Source: Desulfosporosinus lacus DSM 15449
GTDB taxonomy: Bacteria; Bacillota; Desulfitobacteriia; Desulfitobacteriales; Desulfitobacteriaceae
Reading direction: 5' to 3'
Length of the DNA stretch: 64,000 bases
Assembly (NCBI RefSeq): GCF_900129935.1
Contig: NZ_FQXJ01000003.1
Location: forward strand, 620,001 to 684,000
Position 1 is the stretch's first letter, and the number at the start of each line of letters is the position of its first letter. Both the position numbers and the translations under genes were made by a program. A model generated the notes under the pieces. That model had not been told where the DNA came from, did no database searches, and saw only the letters and a list, made by a program, of their open reading frames with translations. Below are positions 8,717-18,061 of the stretch, one piece after another.

Positions 8717-9994
8717 ATGGAAAATATATCGGTTAAACTCAAGCTATTTTTTACAATAATTGTTACCTCTGCCACCATAATATTGCTATGGAATATGATT
8801 AATACAGATTGGACTAAAACACAATTAATCAATTTCTTGATTTTCTGTATTCTTGCGATCGCCTCTGAATCCTTGCCCGTTGCCCTACCAAAAGGGGGAT
8901 ACGTGACGGTTAGTTATTCCATTTTTCTTTCTTCTCTAATTCTATTTCCCTTAGGAGTAACGTTATCAGCAATGGCTTTGTCTGGCTTGCTTATCTTTGG
9001 TAAGGCTAGCTTAGAGCAACCTCTTTATAAACGTGTGTTTAACGCATCACAATATGTAATATCCTTATCCGTAGCACATGTTGCAATAAGTTATTCAGAA
9101 ATTCCATTCTTTCAATTTGAAATAAGATCGATAATATTTTATATAATAGCGGCAACAATTTATATGGTAATGAATATGACAATCGTCGCTATAGTATTGG
9201 GACTGGTTTCTAATAAATCGCCTTGGTCAATATGGATTGTCAATTTCCGATGGGCTGTACCAAATTTTATGGCACTTGTTCCCCTTGGTTTTTTATTAGC
9301 ATTGATCTATAAAGATTGGGGTGCTCAGGGAATCCTCTTGCTATTTATCCCACTTTTAATTTCTCGGCATGCCTTTCAACTCTATATCGATATGCGGGAA
9401 AACTATCTCGATACAGTCGAAGCCTTAGTCCAGGCTCTAGAGGCTAAGGATACATATACCAGCGGGCATTCAGCAAGGGTAGGCAAGCTGGCAGTCGCTG
9501 TTGCAGAAGGAATTGAAATGAGTGAAGAAAAAATTGAATTTCTTAAATATGCGGCAGCTTTACACGATGTCGGTAAGATTGGAGTCAGCGAAGTAATCCT
9601 AAATAAAGAAGGGGAACTTCTAGAGGTGGAGTGGGAGGCTATTCGCAGTCATCCTGTGATTGGTCAAACGATTATCAAAGGTATTAAATTCTTATTTGAT
9701 ATTGGACAAGTAGTTCGCCATCATCACGAGCGGTTTGATGGAAAAGGATACCCAGATGGGATCCAAGGGGAAGAGATTCCACTGGAATCACGGATCATTG
9801 CTGTTGCCGATACCTATGATGCGATTACTTCGGATCGCAGTTACCGCAAAGGGCGTACTCATGATGAGGCTATTGCTGAGTTGAAAAGGGTAGCAGGATC
9901 ACAATTAGATCCAAAAATTGTAGAAGTTTTCTGCAATGTGGTTACGGACGAGGTAGCCCAAAGGGTTAATGTGGAACACGTGCAAATTGCTTAA
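8717..9994 (+). CDS. Membrane HD-GYP domain protein (c-di-GMP phosphodiesterase)
   Basis: Predicted c-di-GMP phosphodiesterase. The N-terminal 225 residues or so are a multi-helix membrane sensor; the HD-GYP domain follows from about residue 233, with GHSARVGKLA, ALHDVGKIG (HD pair), HHHERFDGKGYPDG (GYP region) and VADTYDAITSDRSYR. ATG 8717 has GAGGTGG six bases upstream; a TTG at 8678 gives a longer form without a ribosome site. It is followed after 21 bases by a DUF5317 gene, a pairing I recall from other clostridia, so the two probably work together. The ligand sensed is unknown. Confidence 0.9.
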   Translation: MENISVKLKLFFTIIVTSATIILLWNMINTDWTKTQLINFLIFCILAIASESLPVALPKGGYVTVSYSIFLSSLILFPLGVTLSAMALSGLLIFGKASLEQPLYKRVFNASQYVISLSVAHVAISYSEIPFFQFEIRSIIFYIIAATIYMVMNMTIVAIVLGLVSNKSPWSIWIVNFRWAVPNFMALVPLGFLLALIYKDWGAQGILLLFIPLLISRHAFQLYIDMRENYLDTVEALVQALEAKDTYTSGHSARVGKLAVAVAEGIEMSEEKIEFLKYAAALHDVGKIGVSEVILNKEGELLEVEWEAIRSHPVIGQTIIKGIKFLFDIGQVVRHHHERFDGKGYPDGIQGEEIPLESRIIAVADTYDAITSDRSYRKGRTHDEAIAELKRVAGSQLDPKIVEVFCNVVTDEVAQRVNVEHVQIA

Positions 9995-10015
9995 TTTCTA
10001 CTCAAGAGGTGAAGT

Positions 10016-10588
10016 ATGCTCATAGAAGCTTTAATTCTGGCATTAATAATAAGTCTGTTATGGGGAGGGAAAATTAACCGCTTAGGCCAGCTCGTTTTAA
10101 GGGTATCTTGGCTGGTCCCAGTTGCGCTTATAATACAAAGTGGTCTCTACTGGGCCGCTGTTAGAGAAGTTGGACTAGACTCAAGTTGGCTCGTTCAGTC
10201 GCTTGGTACAGGGTCCTATTTTTTATTACTATTTTTCACATGGCGTAACAGAACATGCCCAGGTATGAGTTGGATTACTCTGGGGATTTTGCTTAACACT
10301 ATTGTGATTGGTGTAAACGGAGGAGTAATGCCCGTCGATCCATTGTTTCTTCCAGAGGAGAGCCGCAAAGCATTGTTAGAGGGACAAGGTACTCATGGTT
10401 TGATGACATCAATGACTCACCTGAGTTTCTTAGCAGATCGTTTCTATCTGGATATCCTAGGATTAAAAAAACAAATGTTTAGTGTTGGAGATATCCTTAT
10501 TGATATCGGAGTATTTTTTCTCGTATTCAAGACTATGGTGAGTCAAGACAAGCGTCCTAAGACTTCAGTGCTTTCTAAAAAGATTTAA
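10016..10588 (+). CDS. DUF5317 membrane protein
   Basis: 190 residues with about five to six hydrophobic segments and the family-like signature GVNGGVMPVDP near the middle. The function is unknown. AGAGGTGA precedes the ATG, and it lies 21 bases after the HD-GYP gene, so it is probably the second gene of that operon. It ends eight bases from the converging tcdA gene, leaving no room for a dedicated terminator. Confidence 0.8.
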   Translation: MLIEALILALIISLLWGGKINRLGQLVLRVSWLVPVALIIQSGLYWAAVREVGLDSSWLVQSLGTGSYFLLLFFTWRNRTCPGMSWITLGILLNTIVIGVNGGVMPVDPLFLPEESRKALLEGQGTHGLMTSMTHLSFLADRFYLDILGLKKQMFSVGDILIDIGVFFLVFKTMVSQDKRPKTSVLSKKI

Positions 10589-10596
10589 ATTTTAAC

Positions 10597-11361
10597 CTAC
10601 GCATTTATCTCGCAATTAAGTAAATCCCGAATAACTTCTCCGGCAATAAGCAGACCAACAACAGGTGGAACAAAGGAAATGCTCCCAGGAATTTGGCGAT
10701 TTTCAGCGCAGTGGGCATCCCCGCTTGGGCAGATACAATTTGTTCGACAGTCGTTGTCGGAGGGGATTGGAGTAAGCGGCAGGTCGGGGCTAAATACTAC
10801 CTTAATTCCTTTAGTGATTCCTTCTTTGCGCAGCAATTTGCGCATGGCCTTAGCTAGTGGATCTCCGCTAGTTTTAGAAAGGTCGGTAACTTTGTAATTT
10901 TCGGCAGTAAGGCGATTTCCCGCTCCCATACTGGAGATAAAGGGGATTTTTCGCAGTAAGCATTCTTTAGCCAAACTGACTTTACTGGAAACAGTATCAA
11001 TGGCATCAACAACATAGTCTGGCTTTCGATCAAGAAAGCGTTCCGCATCAGCCGCCGAATAGAACTCTTTGATGGTTTCCACTTGGGCTGCCGGATTGAT
11101 CTCTTGAATTCGCCGTTTCATGACCTCAACTTTCGCTTCGCCCACGGTGGAGCGGAGAGCGTGTAATTGTCGGTTAATATTCGTAAGGCATATATCGTCA
11201 AAGTCAACTAGGATTAAATGGCCAATACCGGCGCGGGCCAGGGCTTCCACAGTGAAAGAGCCTACTCCTCCAATTCCAAATATCATAACACTGCTTTTAC
11301 GAAGCTTTTCCAGACCAGTATTGCCAATAAGAAGCTCAGTCCTAGAGAATTCGTGTTGCAT
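10597..11361 (-). CDS. tcdA: tRNA threonylcarbamoyladenosine dehydratase
   Basis: E1-like (ThiF/MoeB/HesA) ATP-dependent enzyme that cyclises t6A37 to ct6A in tRNAs. The N-terminal nucleotide-binding loop is GIGGVGSFTVEALARAG, followed by LVDFDDICLTNINRQ, which is characteristic of the family. A Cys-rich segment (CRTNCICPSG) lies near residues 208-218, and the C-terminus contains PPVVGLLIAGEVIRDLL. The 254 residues are close to the usual length. Single gene, converging on the DUF5317 gene. Confidence 0.92.
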   Translation of the reverse strand: MQHEFSRTELLIGNTGLEKLRKSSVMIFGIGGVGSFTVEALARAGIGHLILVDFDDICLTNINRQLHALRSTVGEAKVEVMKRRIQEINPAAQVETIKEFYSAADAERFLDRKPDYVVDAIDTVSSKVSLAKECLLRKIPFISSMGAGNRLTAENYKVTDLSKTSGDPLAKAMRKLLRKEGITKGIKVVFSPDLPLTPIPSDNDCRTNCICPSGDAHCAENRQIPGSISFVPPVVGLLIAGEVIRDLLNCEINA

Positions 11362-11438
11362 ATTCCCACCACTTCTTTAAAAATTTACTCTCAAAGTTTA
11401 TCATAACCTTTAACATTAAGAAATAGTAGGAAAGGAAG

Positions 11439-13181
11439 CTAGATTTTTCGACGCTTTGTAAAGCTGGTATGGAGTAGTTGATGGGCTTTTTCTCCGTAGG
11501 GTTCGCCAATAAAATCCTTGTACAGCTTAAGTACCGCGGGATTTTCATGGGATTTGCGCAAAGGCTTGGAGCGGTCTTCTTGATAGATGGCATTAGCACG
11601 GGCTTGCAGTATTTCTATATTTCCATGGTGATAAGGCTGTCCTCCGCCCCCAATACATCCACCGGGGCAAGCCATTATTTCGATGGCATCATAATGACTT
11701 TCACCTGATTGGATTTTTTCCAGAATGGTTCGGGCATTCCCCAGACCATGTGTGACTGCAATTCGAAAGTCACGCTCTCCAATTGGAATGACTGCTTCCT
11801 TAATTCCATCCATTCCCCGAAGAGACTCGAATTCCACGTTCTCCAAGGGTTTTCCCGTCAGCCACTCGTAGGCAGTTCGCAAGGCCGCTTCAATGACGCC
11901 GCCGGTAGTTCCAAAAACCACAGCTGCACCCGTTGATTCCCCTAAGGGGTGATCAAAGTCTTCTTCTTTAAGGTGATCAAAATGAATCCCAGCTTCCCTG
12001 ATCATACGCGAAAGTTCGCGGGTTGTAATGACGATGTCCACATCCGGAGTGACCGGATCTTGCCCCAACTCTGGGCGGGCTGCTTCGTATTTTTTGGCTA
12101 TGCAAGGCATAATCGAGACAACGGTAATTTTTTGAGGATCAATCCCATAAGTCTCAGCATAATAGCTTTTAGACAAGACCCCTAACATTTCATGAGGAGA
12201 TTTACAGGTTGAGGGGATGTCCAGTAAATCTGGGAATTGATGCTCAAAGAATTTGACCCATGCAGGACAACAACTTGTGAGAATCGGCAGACGCCCGCCG
12301 TGTTCTATACGGTGAATCAGCTCAGTAGCCTCTTCCATAATCGTTACGTCAGCCCCGAACTCCGTATCAAAGACACGGTCAAAACCAAGCCTCCGGAGGG
12401 CGGCAACCATTTTTCCTGTCACAATCGTTCCCGGTTCCAGTCCGAATCCTTCTCCGAGAGCGACCCGTACAGCAGGTGCCGTTTCTACAATAACGTAACG
12501 AGTCGGATCATTAAGGGCCTTCCACACCTTATCTACTTGATCAAGTTCCATCAAGGCCCCAGTAGGGCATACCGCTACACATTGTCCGCAGAACGTGCAA
12601 GAGGTGTCGTGTAGAGGTAAGTCGAAGGCAGTTTTAACTACTGTTTCAAAACCCCGTCCCACTGCAGAATATACGCCAACCGTTTGAACGTCGTTGCACA
12701 TCGTTTCACAGCGGCGACAGCGTATGCATTTATTTGGGTCACGAATAATAGCTAAACTGGATTTATCAATTGGAAACTCGGATTCTTCCCCTTCATAGGT
12801 AATATTTCGTACACCTAGATCTGCCGCTAGGGATTGGAGGTCACAATCCAGGTTTTTAGGACAAGTTAAACATGATTTGGGATGATCAGAAAGCAGGAGT
12901 TCTACCATGGTCCGTCTGCCTTGGACAGCACGCAAAGTATCTGTTTTAACGACCATGCCATTGAATACAGGAGTGGAACATGCTGGGGCTAAATTTCGTC
13001 GACCCTCTACTTCGACCACGCAGACACGACAGGAAGCTATGTGATTATTCATTCTCATCTCATGCAGGTTGAGGTAGCATAAGGTTGGAATATCAATATT
13101 TATGGTTCGAGCAGCGTCTAAAATGGACATTCCTTCCGGAACGGTAAGGGATATGTCGTTGATTGTTAGTTGAATATCCAT
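11439..13181 (-). CDS. hydA: NAD-linked [FeFe] hydrogenase catalytic subunit
   Basis: Catalytic subunit of an HndABCD/HydABC-type soluble hydrogenase. N-terminal [2Fe-2S] domain (CYLNLHEMRMNNHIASCRVC), a His-ligated cluster region (HPKSCLTCPKNLDC), two [4Fe-4S] ferredoxin motifs (CIRCRRCETMC, CTFCGQCVAVC), then the H-cluster motifs TSCCPAW, MPCIAKKYEA and MACPGGCIGGGGQPY. The 580 residues fit group A enzymes. Start ATG 13181 follows AAGGAGG; a longer form from 13229 lacks one. It lies 25 bases after hydB. It links H2 with NAD(H), probably with ferredoxin bifurcation, although bifurcation cannot be proven from sequence. Confidence 0.95.
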   Translation of the reverse strand: MDIQLTINDISLTVPEGMSILDAARTINIDIPTLCYLNLHEMRMNNHIASCRVCVVEVEGRRNLAPACSTPVFNGMVVKTDTLRAVQGRRTMVELLLSDHPKSCLTCPKNLDCDLQSLAADLGVRNITYEGEESEFPIDKSSLAIIRDPNKCIRCRRCETMCNDVQTVGVYSAVGRGFETVVKTAFDLPLHDTSCTFCGQCVAVCPTGALMELDQVDKVWKALNDPTRYVIVETAPAVRVALGEGFGLEPGTIVTGKMVAALRRLGFDRVFDTEFGADVTIMEEATELIHRIEHGGRLPILTSCCPAWVKFFEHQFPDLLDIPSTCKSPHEMLGVLSKSYYAETYGIDPQKITVVSIMPCIAKKYEAARPELGQDPVTPDVDIVITTRELSRMIREAGIHFDHLKEEDFDHPLGESTGAAVVFGTTGGVIEAALRTAYEWLTGKPLENVEFESLRGMDGIKEAVIPIGERDFRIAVTHGLGNARTILEKIQSGESHYDAIEIMACPGGCIGGGGQPYHHGNIEILQARANAIYQEDRSKPLRKSHENPAVLKLYKDFIGEPYGEKAHQLLHTSFTKRRKI

Positions 13182-13206
13182 AACGGAGACCTCCTTAAGG
13201 GGTAAC

Positions 13207-15090
13207 TTAATGGCGAATGATGGCACCAAATCGACATTTTTCCATACACGCCCCGCATTTGAGGCAACGTTCTTCGTCGATAACGTGCGGTTCCTTGACG
13301 GAGCCGGAAATGCAGTTGGCTGGACAATGTTTAGTGCAAAGAGTACACCCTTTGCATTTGTCAGTAATCTTATACCTCAGTAAACTCTTGCAAACTCCAG
13401 CCGGACAAGATTTATCGACTATATGGGCCAGATATTCGTCCCTGAAATACTCCAAGGTAGAGAGAATAGGATTGGGCGCACTTTGGCCAAGTCCGCAAAG
13501 TGAGGTATCCTTAATAATCTTGCTCAGTTTTTCCAAACTGTCTAAATCGTCTAAGGTTCCCTTGCCCTCCGTAATTTTTGTCAGGGTTTCATGAAGACGT
13601 TTTGTGCCGACCCGACAGGCGGTGCACCGACCGCAAGACTCGTCTACTGTGAATTCGAGGAAGAATTTCGCGATATTGACCATACAATCGCTGTCATCCA
13701 TAACAATCAATCCCCCAGAACCCATCATAGAACCGATGGAGATCAACGATTCGTAGTCAATGGGGGTGTCCAAATATTTGGTGGGAATACATCCGCCAGA
13801 AGGTCCGCCGGTTTGCGCTGCTTTAAAGGTCTTATGATGTTTGATCCCCCCGCCAATATCAAAAATAATTTGACGCAGGGTCGTTCCCATAGGGACTTCT
13901 ACCAGCCCAACATTGTTAACTTTTCCAGCTAGGGCGAAAACCTTAGTCCCCTTGCTTTTTTCCGTTCCGATATTAGAGAACCAGTCCGCTCCTCTTAAAA
14001 TAATGGAGGTGATATTTGCAAAGGTTTCCACATTATTGACACAGGTGGGCTTGCCCCACAGTCCCTCCTGAGCGGGGAAAGGGGGTTTAACCGAAGGCTC
14101 CCCACGAGCACCTTCGATGGAATGAATAAGGGCAGTTTCTTCTCCGCACACAAAGGCTCCTGCTCCATATTTAATTTCAACATCAAAGCAGAAATCACTA
14201 CCTAGAATTCTTTCTCCAAGTAATCCATACTCTCTCGCCTGGGTGATTGCGATTTCTAAACGGTGAATAGCTAGTGGATATTCAGCACGGATATAGATAA
14301 ATCCATGAGTTGATCCGATCGCTAAGCCGGCTATGAGCATCGCCTCTAAAACGCTGTGAGGGTCGCCTTCGAGGATAGAGCGGTCCATAAAAGCCCCGGG
14401 ATCCCCCTCGTCAGCATTACAAATAATATAGCGTTGTTTCGCCTCGCCTTGACGTGTTAGTTCCCACTTTACCCCGGTGGGAAATCCGCCGCCGCCTCTT
14501 CCGCGGAGGCCGCTTTTTTTTATCTCTTCAATAACTGAATCAGGGGTCATCTTAAAAAGGACTTTGGCTAAGGCTTGATAGCCATCGGCAGCAATATATT
14601 CGCGAATGTTTTCAGGGGCAATATAGCTGCAGTTGCGGAGGGCGATACGAAGTTGATTATGATAGAAGGGGAGGTCGGAAGCAAAACGCTGTTCTGTGTT
14701 GGGGTCAATATAGAGAAGTCGTTCAAGCTGCTTCCCTTGAACGAAGTGTTCCTCAACAATATCTGCTACATCGCTGGTGGATACTTCTACATATAGGGTA
14801 TTATCGGGGTGGATTTCAAGAATTGGCCCTTTTTCACAAAAACCAAAACAACCTGTTTGGAGCACTTCAACTTGATCAGATAATCCGCGCCGGTCAAGTT
14901 CTTCTTTTAGTAATTTTGCTATTTCAGGACTATCTGAAGCGTGGCAACCGGTTCCTCCGCAAACCATAATATGCCGCGGTTTGCCTTGGGCGTCCATAGT
15001 CGTTAGTGGGTTAGCAATACGCCGATTATCAAGAAGAGTCAGGCTCTCGGTTTTTAGGGCATTCAGCGCAGCGGTGTCTTTGAGTTTCAT
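13207..15090 (-). CDS. hydB: NuoF-like NAD(H)/FMN subunit of the [FeFe] hydrogenase
   Basis: Flavoprotein subunit that exchanges electrons with NAD(H). An N-terminal thioredoxin-like [2Fe-2S] domain (CGGTGCHASDS and CFGFCEKGP) is followed by the NADH/FMN-binding core (GRGGGGFPTGVKWE, CNADEGDPGAFMDR), an [4Fe-4S] site (ESCGRCTACRVGT), and a C-terminal double ferredoxin domain (CKGCTLCTKHC, CLKCGACMEKC). The C-terminal ferredoxin extension distinguishes HydB/HndC from complex I NuoF. 627 residues, ribosome site AAGGAAGG. Middle gene of the three-gene hydrogenase operon. Confidence 0.95.
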   Translation of the reverse strand: MKLKDTAALNALKTESLTLLDNRRIANPLTTMDAQGKPRHIMVCGGTGCHASDSPEIAKLLKEELDRRGLSDQVEVLQTGCFGFCEKGPILEIHPDNTLYVEVSTSDVADIVEEHFVQGKQLERLLYIDPNTEQRFASDLPFYHNQLRIALRNCSYIAPENIREYIAADGYQALAKVLFKMTPDSVIEEIKKSGLRGRGGGGFPTGVKWELTRQGEAKQRYIICNADEGDPGAFMDRSILEGDPHSVLEAMLIAGLAIGSTHGFIYIRAEYPLAIHRLEIAITQAREYGLLGERILGSDFCFDVEIKYGAGAFVCGEETALIHSIEGARGEPSVKPPFPAQEGLWGKPTCVNNVETFANITSIILRGADWFSNIGTEKSKGTKVFALAGKVNNVGLVEVPMGTTLRQIIFDIGGGIKHHKTFKAAQTGGPSGGCIPTKYLDTPIDYESLISIGSMMGSGGLIVMDDSDCMVNIAKFFLEFTVDESCGRCTACRVGTKRLHETLTKITEGKGTLDDLDSLEKLSKIIKDTSLCGLGQSAPNPILSTLEYFRDEYLAHIVDKSCPAGVCKSLLRYKITDKCKGCTLCTKHCPANCISGSVKEPHVIDEERCLKCGACMEKCRFGAIIRH

Positions 15091-15197
15091 ATGACTTTCC
15101 TTCCTTTAGTCGAGGTTCGAGGAGCGGAGGCGCGAGTTCGAAGTTCGAAGTCCGAACTGAAGTCTGCAACTTTTAAGTATCGCGCCCCGAAATAGTT

Positions 15198-15752
15198 TCA
15201 AGTAGCGTGCTTCACGTCTTGAATAGGTTCGATGTTAGATATCTCGCTTTGTGCATCGGGTGTCGCTTCCGAGCGATACTTAGCAAAAAGCTCTTTAATA
15301 TCCTCGGTATTTTCTAAACGTCCGTGGACTTTTCCATCCACTGTTATGACAGGAGCCAAGCCACACGCTCCAATGCAACGCACAGAATCTAAGGAAAAAA
15401 GATGATCCTCCGTAGTTTGCCCGGTTTTAATCCCTAGTTGACTCTCGATTTCCTGTTGTAACTTCTCAGAGCCTCGTACAAAACAGGCGGTGCCCATGCA
15501 AACGTTCGCCACGTGTTGCCCACGGGGCTTCATGGTAAAGAATGAATAGAAGCTCACAACGCCATAGACTTTGGCTGAGGGGATGTCCAATTTCTGTGCA
15601 ATATGCCATTGCACCTTGTCGGGCAGGTAGCCAAAAAGTCCTTGCGCATGGTGGAGAATTAAAATAAGATTCTCCTTTTTGTAGGGGAGGCTGTCAATAT
15701 AGTCATCCAACAGTTGATAAGGATCTTTAATTAAAGAGTTGTTGTTGCTCAT
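15198..15752 (-). CDS. hydC: NuoE-like [2Fe-2S] subunit of the [FeFe] hydrogenase
   Basis: Thioredoxin-like ferredoxin subunit, 184 residues. The four cluster cysteines are C85, C90, C126 and C130 (CMGTAC and CIGAC). It is first in the operon hydC-hydB-hydA, the common order for HndA-C-D type enzymes. The 107-base gap to hydB contains short direct repeats of TTCGAAG. Its promoter lies in the 247-base space shared with the divergent MerR gene. Confidence 0.93.
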   Translation of the reverse strand: MSNNNSLIKDPYQLLDDYIDSLPYKKENLILILHHAQGLFGYLPDKVQWHIAQKLDIPSAKVYGVVSFYSFFTMKPRGQHVANVCMGTACFVRGSEKLQQEIESQLGIKTGQTTEDHLFSLDSVRCIGACGLAPVITVDGKVHGRLENTEDIKELFAKYRSEATPDAQSEISNIEPIQDVKHAT

Positions 15753-15935
15753 GGAATCCTCCTTTAGTAAGGTTCTATTCTGAGGAGTTTCTTTTATAGT
15801 TCCCAGTTTTCCAAGATTTACGTATAGTTTGCAAGGAATCCTTGTAAGTTCAAAAATAGAGTTTGACCGTACGAGATAAAATAAAAAATCCTTAAAAAAT
15901 TATGCATGGGGAACGTGGTATTTAAAATAAAGGGC

Positions 15936-15951
15936 TTGACGCTAACGTAAA
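15936..15951. promoter_or_regulatory. LiuR-like palindrome in the hyd/MerR divergent region
   Basis: TTGACGCTAACGTAAA is an imperfect palindrome close to the TTKACGT-type sites I recall for LiuR, a MerR-family regulator of branched-chain amino acid and acyl-CoA breakdown in proteobacteria. The TTGACG could double as a -35 element. It stands 49 bases before the MerR start. Confidence 0.55.
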
Positions 15952-15999
15952 CTGGTGTCAGAATATTCGTAATAGTAATCTCTAATATTCTGAAAGGAA

Positions 16000-16407
16000 G
16001 TGCATTTTTTGGTTGTTGAACAGCCCCTCGTGAGTATTTCAAATTTAGCAGAAGAATTTCTAATTACACCGAGAACTATTCGCTATTACGAAGAGATGGG
16101 CTTGTTGACCCCAGTACACCACGAAAAAATGAGCCAGAGGCTATATGGGGCACGAGAGAGAGCTCGCTTAAAGTTAATTCTTCGAGGTAAAAGGTTGGGG
16201 TTTTCTCTGAGTGAAATTAAGGAAATGATCAATCTCTATGATATTGATCGTACGGAGGGTCTCCAATTGGAACGTGCAGTGGCCTACGGAGAAAAGCGCC
16301 TGCAGGAGCTTGAGGAGAAAATCCAAGAATTCACCCTGCTTAAAGCAGAATTACTAGACTATCATCAGCAATTTACAGAGTTACTGAAGAAATGTACAGA
16401 GGAATAA
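16000..16407 (+). CDS. MerR-family transcriptional regulator
   Basis: 135-residue regulator with an N-terminal winged-helix domain (SISNLAEEFLITPRTIRYY, then EEMGLLTP) and a C-terminal coiled-coil dimerisation helix (about residues 85-125, rich in Glu, Lys and Leu). There is no cysteine cluster of the metal-sensing kind in the C-terminal part. GTG start after AAAGGAA. It precedes an acyl-CoA dehydrogenase by 82 bases, and a LiuR-like palindrome lies upstream, so control of acyl-CoA metabolism and of itself is likely. Confidence 0.88.
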   Translation: MHFLVVEQPLVSISNLAEEFLITPRTIRYYEEMGLLTPVHHEKMSQRLYGARERARLKLILRGKRLGFSLSEIKEMINLYDIDRTEGLQLERAVAYGEKRLQELEEKIQEFTLLKAELLDYHQQFTELLKKCTEE

Positions 16408-16489
16408 CGTCGTAAAGAAGATGACCTGCCAACGGACAAATAAGATAGTCAAGTGAATAAAATCTACCATGAACAAGGAGGAGAGAATA

Positions 16490-17728
16490 ATGTTCGACTT
16501 TCTTTTGACCAGCGCCCAAAAAGAACTGCAAAACGAGGCAATTGCCTTTGTGAAAGAAAAGGTCCCCAAGCAATTAATTTTGGATATGGATGCCGAGAAA
16601 GTGGTTTATCCCGTTGAATACATTAAAGATCTTGGAGAAGCAAATCTTTTAGGTTTGCGTTTTGCCCCAGAGTATGGCGGTCGGGGGCTTAACTGGGTTG
16701 ATGAAGTCGGAGTTTTAGAGGAAATTGGGATTTTAGGCACCAGTTTAGCCTGCCTTTACTCGTTGCCTTCCATCGTTGGGGAAGCTCTCGCTCGTTTTGG
16801 TTCGGAGGACTTAAAACAACGCTACCTAAAACCCACTCTAGAAGGGAAAATCTACACCGCCGAGGCGCTGACTGAACCCCGGGGCGGCTCAGACTTCTTT
16901 GGTGCCACCACAGTTGCGGTACGAGATGGGGAGGATTTTATACTTAACGGCCAAAAGAGATTTGTCGTTGGGGCTGAAGGAGCAGATTACTTCATGGTGT
17001 ATGCCAAGACCAATCCTGAGGGCAAATCCCATGAAAGCATGAGTGCTTTCATCGTTGACCGGGGCCCAGGCGTAGAAGTCGGGCATGTGTACGGACTAAT
17101 GGGGACCAGAGGTGGCGGAGCAGGGCGTGTTGTTTTTAAGGATGTACGGATTCCTCGCCAAAACCTTTTGGGCACCGAAAACGGAGCCGCTGAGATTTTC
17201 TATCAGATGATGATTCCGGAAAGAATGACAAGTGCGGCTGGAGCCTTAGGCATGGCCCGTGCAGCTCTAGAAGTAGCCTCAGTTTACAGTACCAAGCGCA
17301 AGGCTTTTAATCACACTATCAAAGATTTCCAAGCAGTGAGTTTCAAAGTTGCTGATTCCATCACCCGTTTGGATGCTGCACGCGCCTTAGTCTACACGAC
17401 TGCTCGAGCTATTGACTCAGGAGTGCCGGCGGCCCAAGGCAGACGCCTAGTATCTGAGGCCAAAAAATTTGCCACCAGTACTGCCTGGGCCGTCGTTAAT
17501 GATGCCATGCAAATTATGGGGGGGATTGGCTATACGAATGTGTTCCCAGTAGAAAGGCTTTTGCGGGATACAAGATTAATCATGATTTGGACGGGCACGA
17601 ATGAAGTGATGGATCTCATTATTCAGCATGAATATTACAAGGAATTAAAAACCCAGATGTCTAACCATCGAGCAATCGAGGAAGATGCTGAAAACGCACA
17701 TTTGATGGAAGAGAAGGTCTATGAATAG
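16490..17728 (+). CDS. Acyl-CoA dehydrogenase
   Basis: FAD-dependent alpha,beta-dehydrogenation of an acyl-CoA. 412 residues from ATG 16490 (AAGGAGG upstream; the ATG at 16469 would start before that site). Flavin/substrate motifs include [14 protein letters not shown] and the C-terminal [10 protein letters not shown]. The usual catalytic Glu of short- and medium-chain enzymes (in YEGT) is replaced by Thr (IWTGTNEV), while E244 in [13 protein letters not shown] occupies the position used by isovaleryl-CoA and long-chain enzymes. This favours a branched or long substrate. No etfAB lies in the window. Probably under the MerR protein upstream. Confidence 0.9.
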   Translation: MFDFLLTSAQKELQNEAIAFVKEKVPKQLILDMDAEKVVYPVEYIKDLGEANLLGLRFAPEYGGRGLNWVDEVGVLEEIGILGTSLACLYSLPSIVGEALARFGSEDLKQRYLKPTLEGKIYTAEALTEPRGGSDFFGATTVAVRDGEDFILNGQKRFVVGAEGADYFMVYAKTNPEGKSHESMSAFIVDRGPGVEVGHVYGLMGTRGGGAGRVVFKDVRIPRQNLLGTENGAAEIFYQMMIPERMTSAAGALGMARAALEVASVYSTKRKAFNHTIKDFQAVSFKVADSITRLDAARALVYTTARAIDSGVPAAQGRRLVSEAKKFATSTAWAVVNDAMQIMGGIGYTNVFPVERLLRDTRLIMIWTGTNEVMDLIIQHEYYKELKTQMSNHRAIEEDAENAHLMEEKVYE

Positions 17729-17789
17729 TTCCTAACGAGGCATAAGGTCGCCAACAATGTAAAGAGACTCAAGCTCTGTTAAAGATTTT

Positions 17790-17855
17790 TAAAGTGTACC
17801 TTATAGAGGAGGCATTTGAAAAAACGTCAATCCTATAGGGTACACTTTATTTGAG
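17790..17855 (+). terminator. Hairpin terminator after the acyl-CoA dehydrogenase
   Basis: TAAAGTGTACC at 17790-17800 pairs with GGTACACTTTA at 17839-17849, and the stem extends inward with TATAG-rich sequence. Followed by TTTGAG, a weak T-run. Apart from this the 333-base gap (17729-18061) shows no ORF. The right arm shares CTATAGGGTA with the hairpin at 38185. Confidence 0.65.
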
Positions 17856-18061
17856 CCTGAGTCGTTGATACCAGTCCGTTACGGCATCCGGCCTCTATAG
17901 ATATGCTCTAATCTCGAACTTTCTGTACGATTGATGGCAGGAAGTAAAATAGATACAAAGGTTATGGATACTGGCATAGGAATAAAAAATAGGCTAGAAT
18001 AGGTAGGGAGGGGACAAAGAAACCAGAAATTTCCTCATAATGTTTGATGCAGGTGAAAAAA

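Noticed and set aside
11439-15090. Plus-strand ORFs of 60-125 codons opposite the hydrogenase genes
   Set aside because: Antisense shadows of strongly coding sequence with no ribosome sites.
15091-15197. CRISPR-like or satellite repeat in the hydC-hydB gap
   Set aside because: Only two or three adjacent TTCGAAG words; no spacers or regular period.
11439-15752. Complex I (nuoE-nuoF-nuoG) genes
   Set aside because: The third gene has the three H-cluster motifs of [FeFe] hydrogenase and hydB carries the C-terminal ferredoxin domain; no other nuo genes follow.
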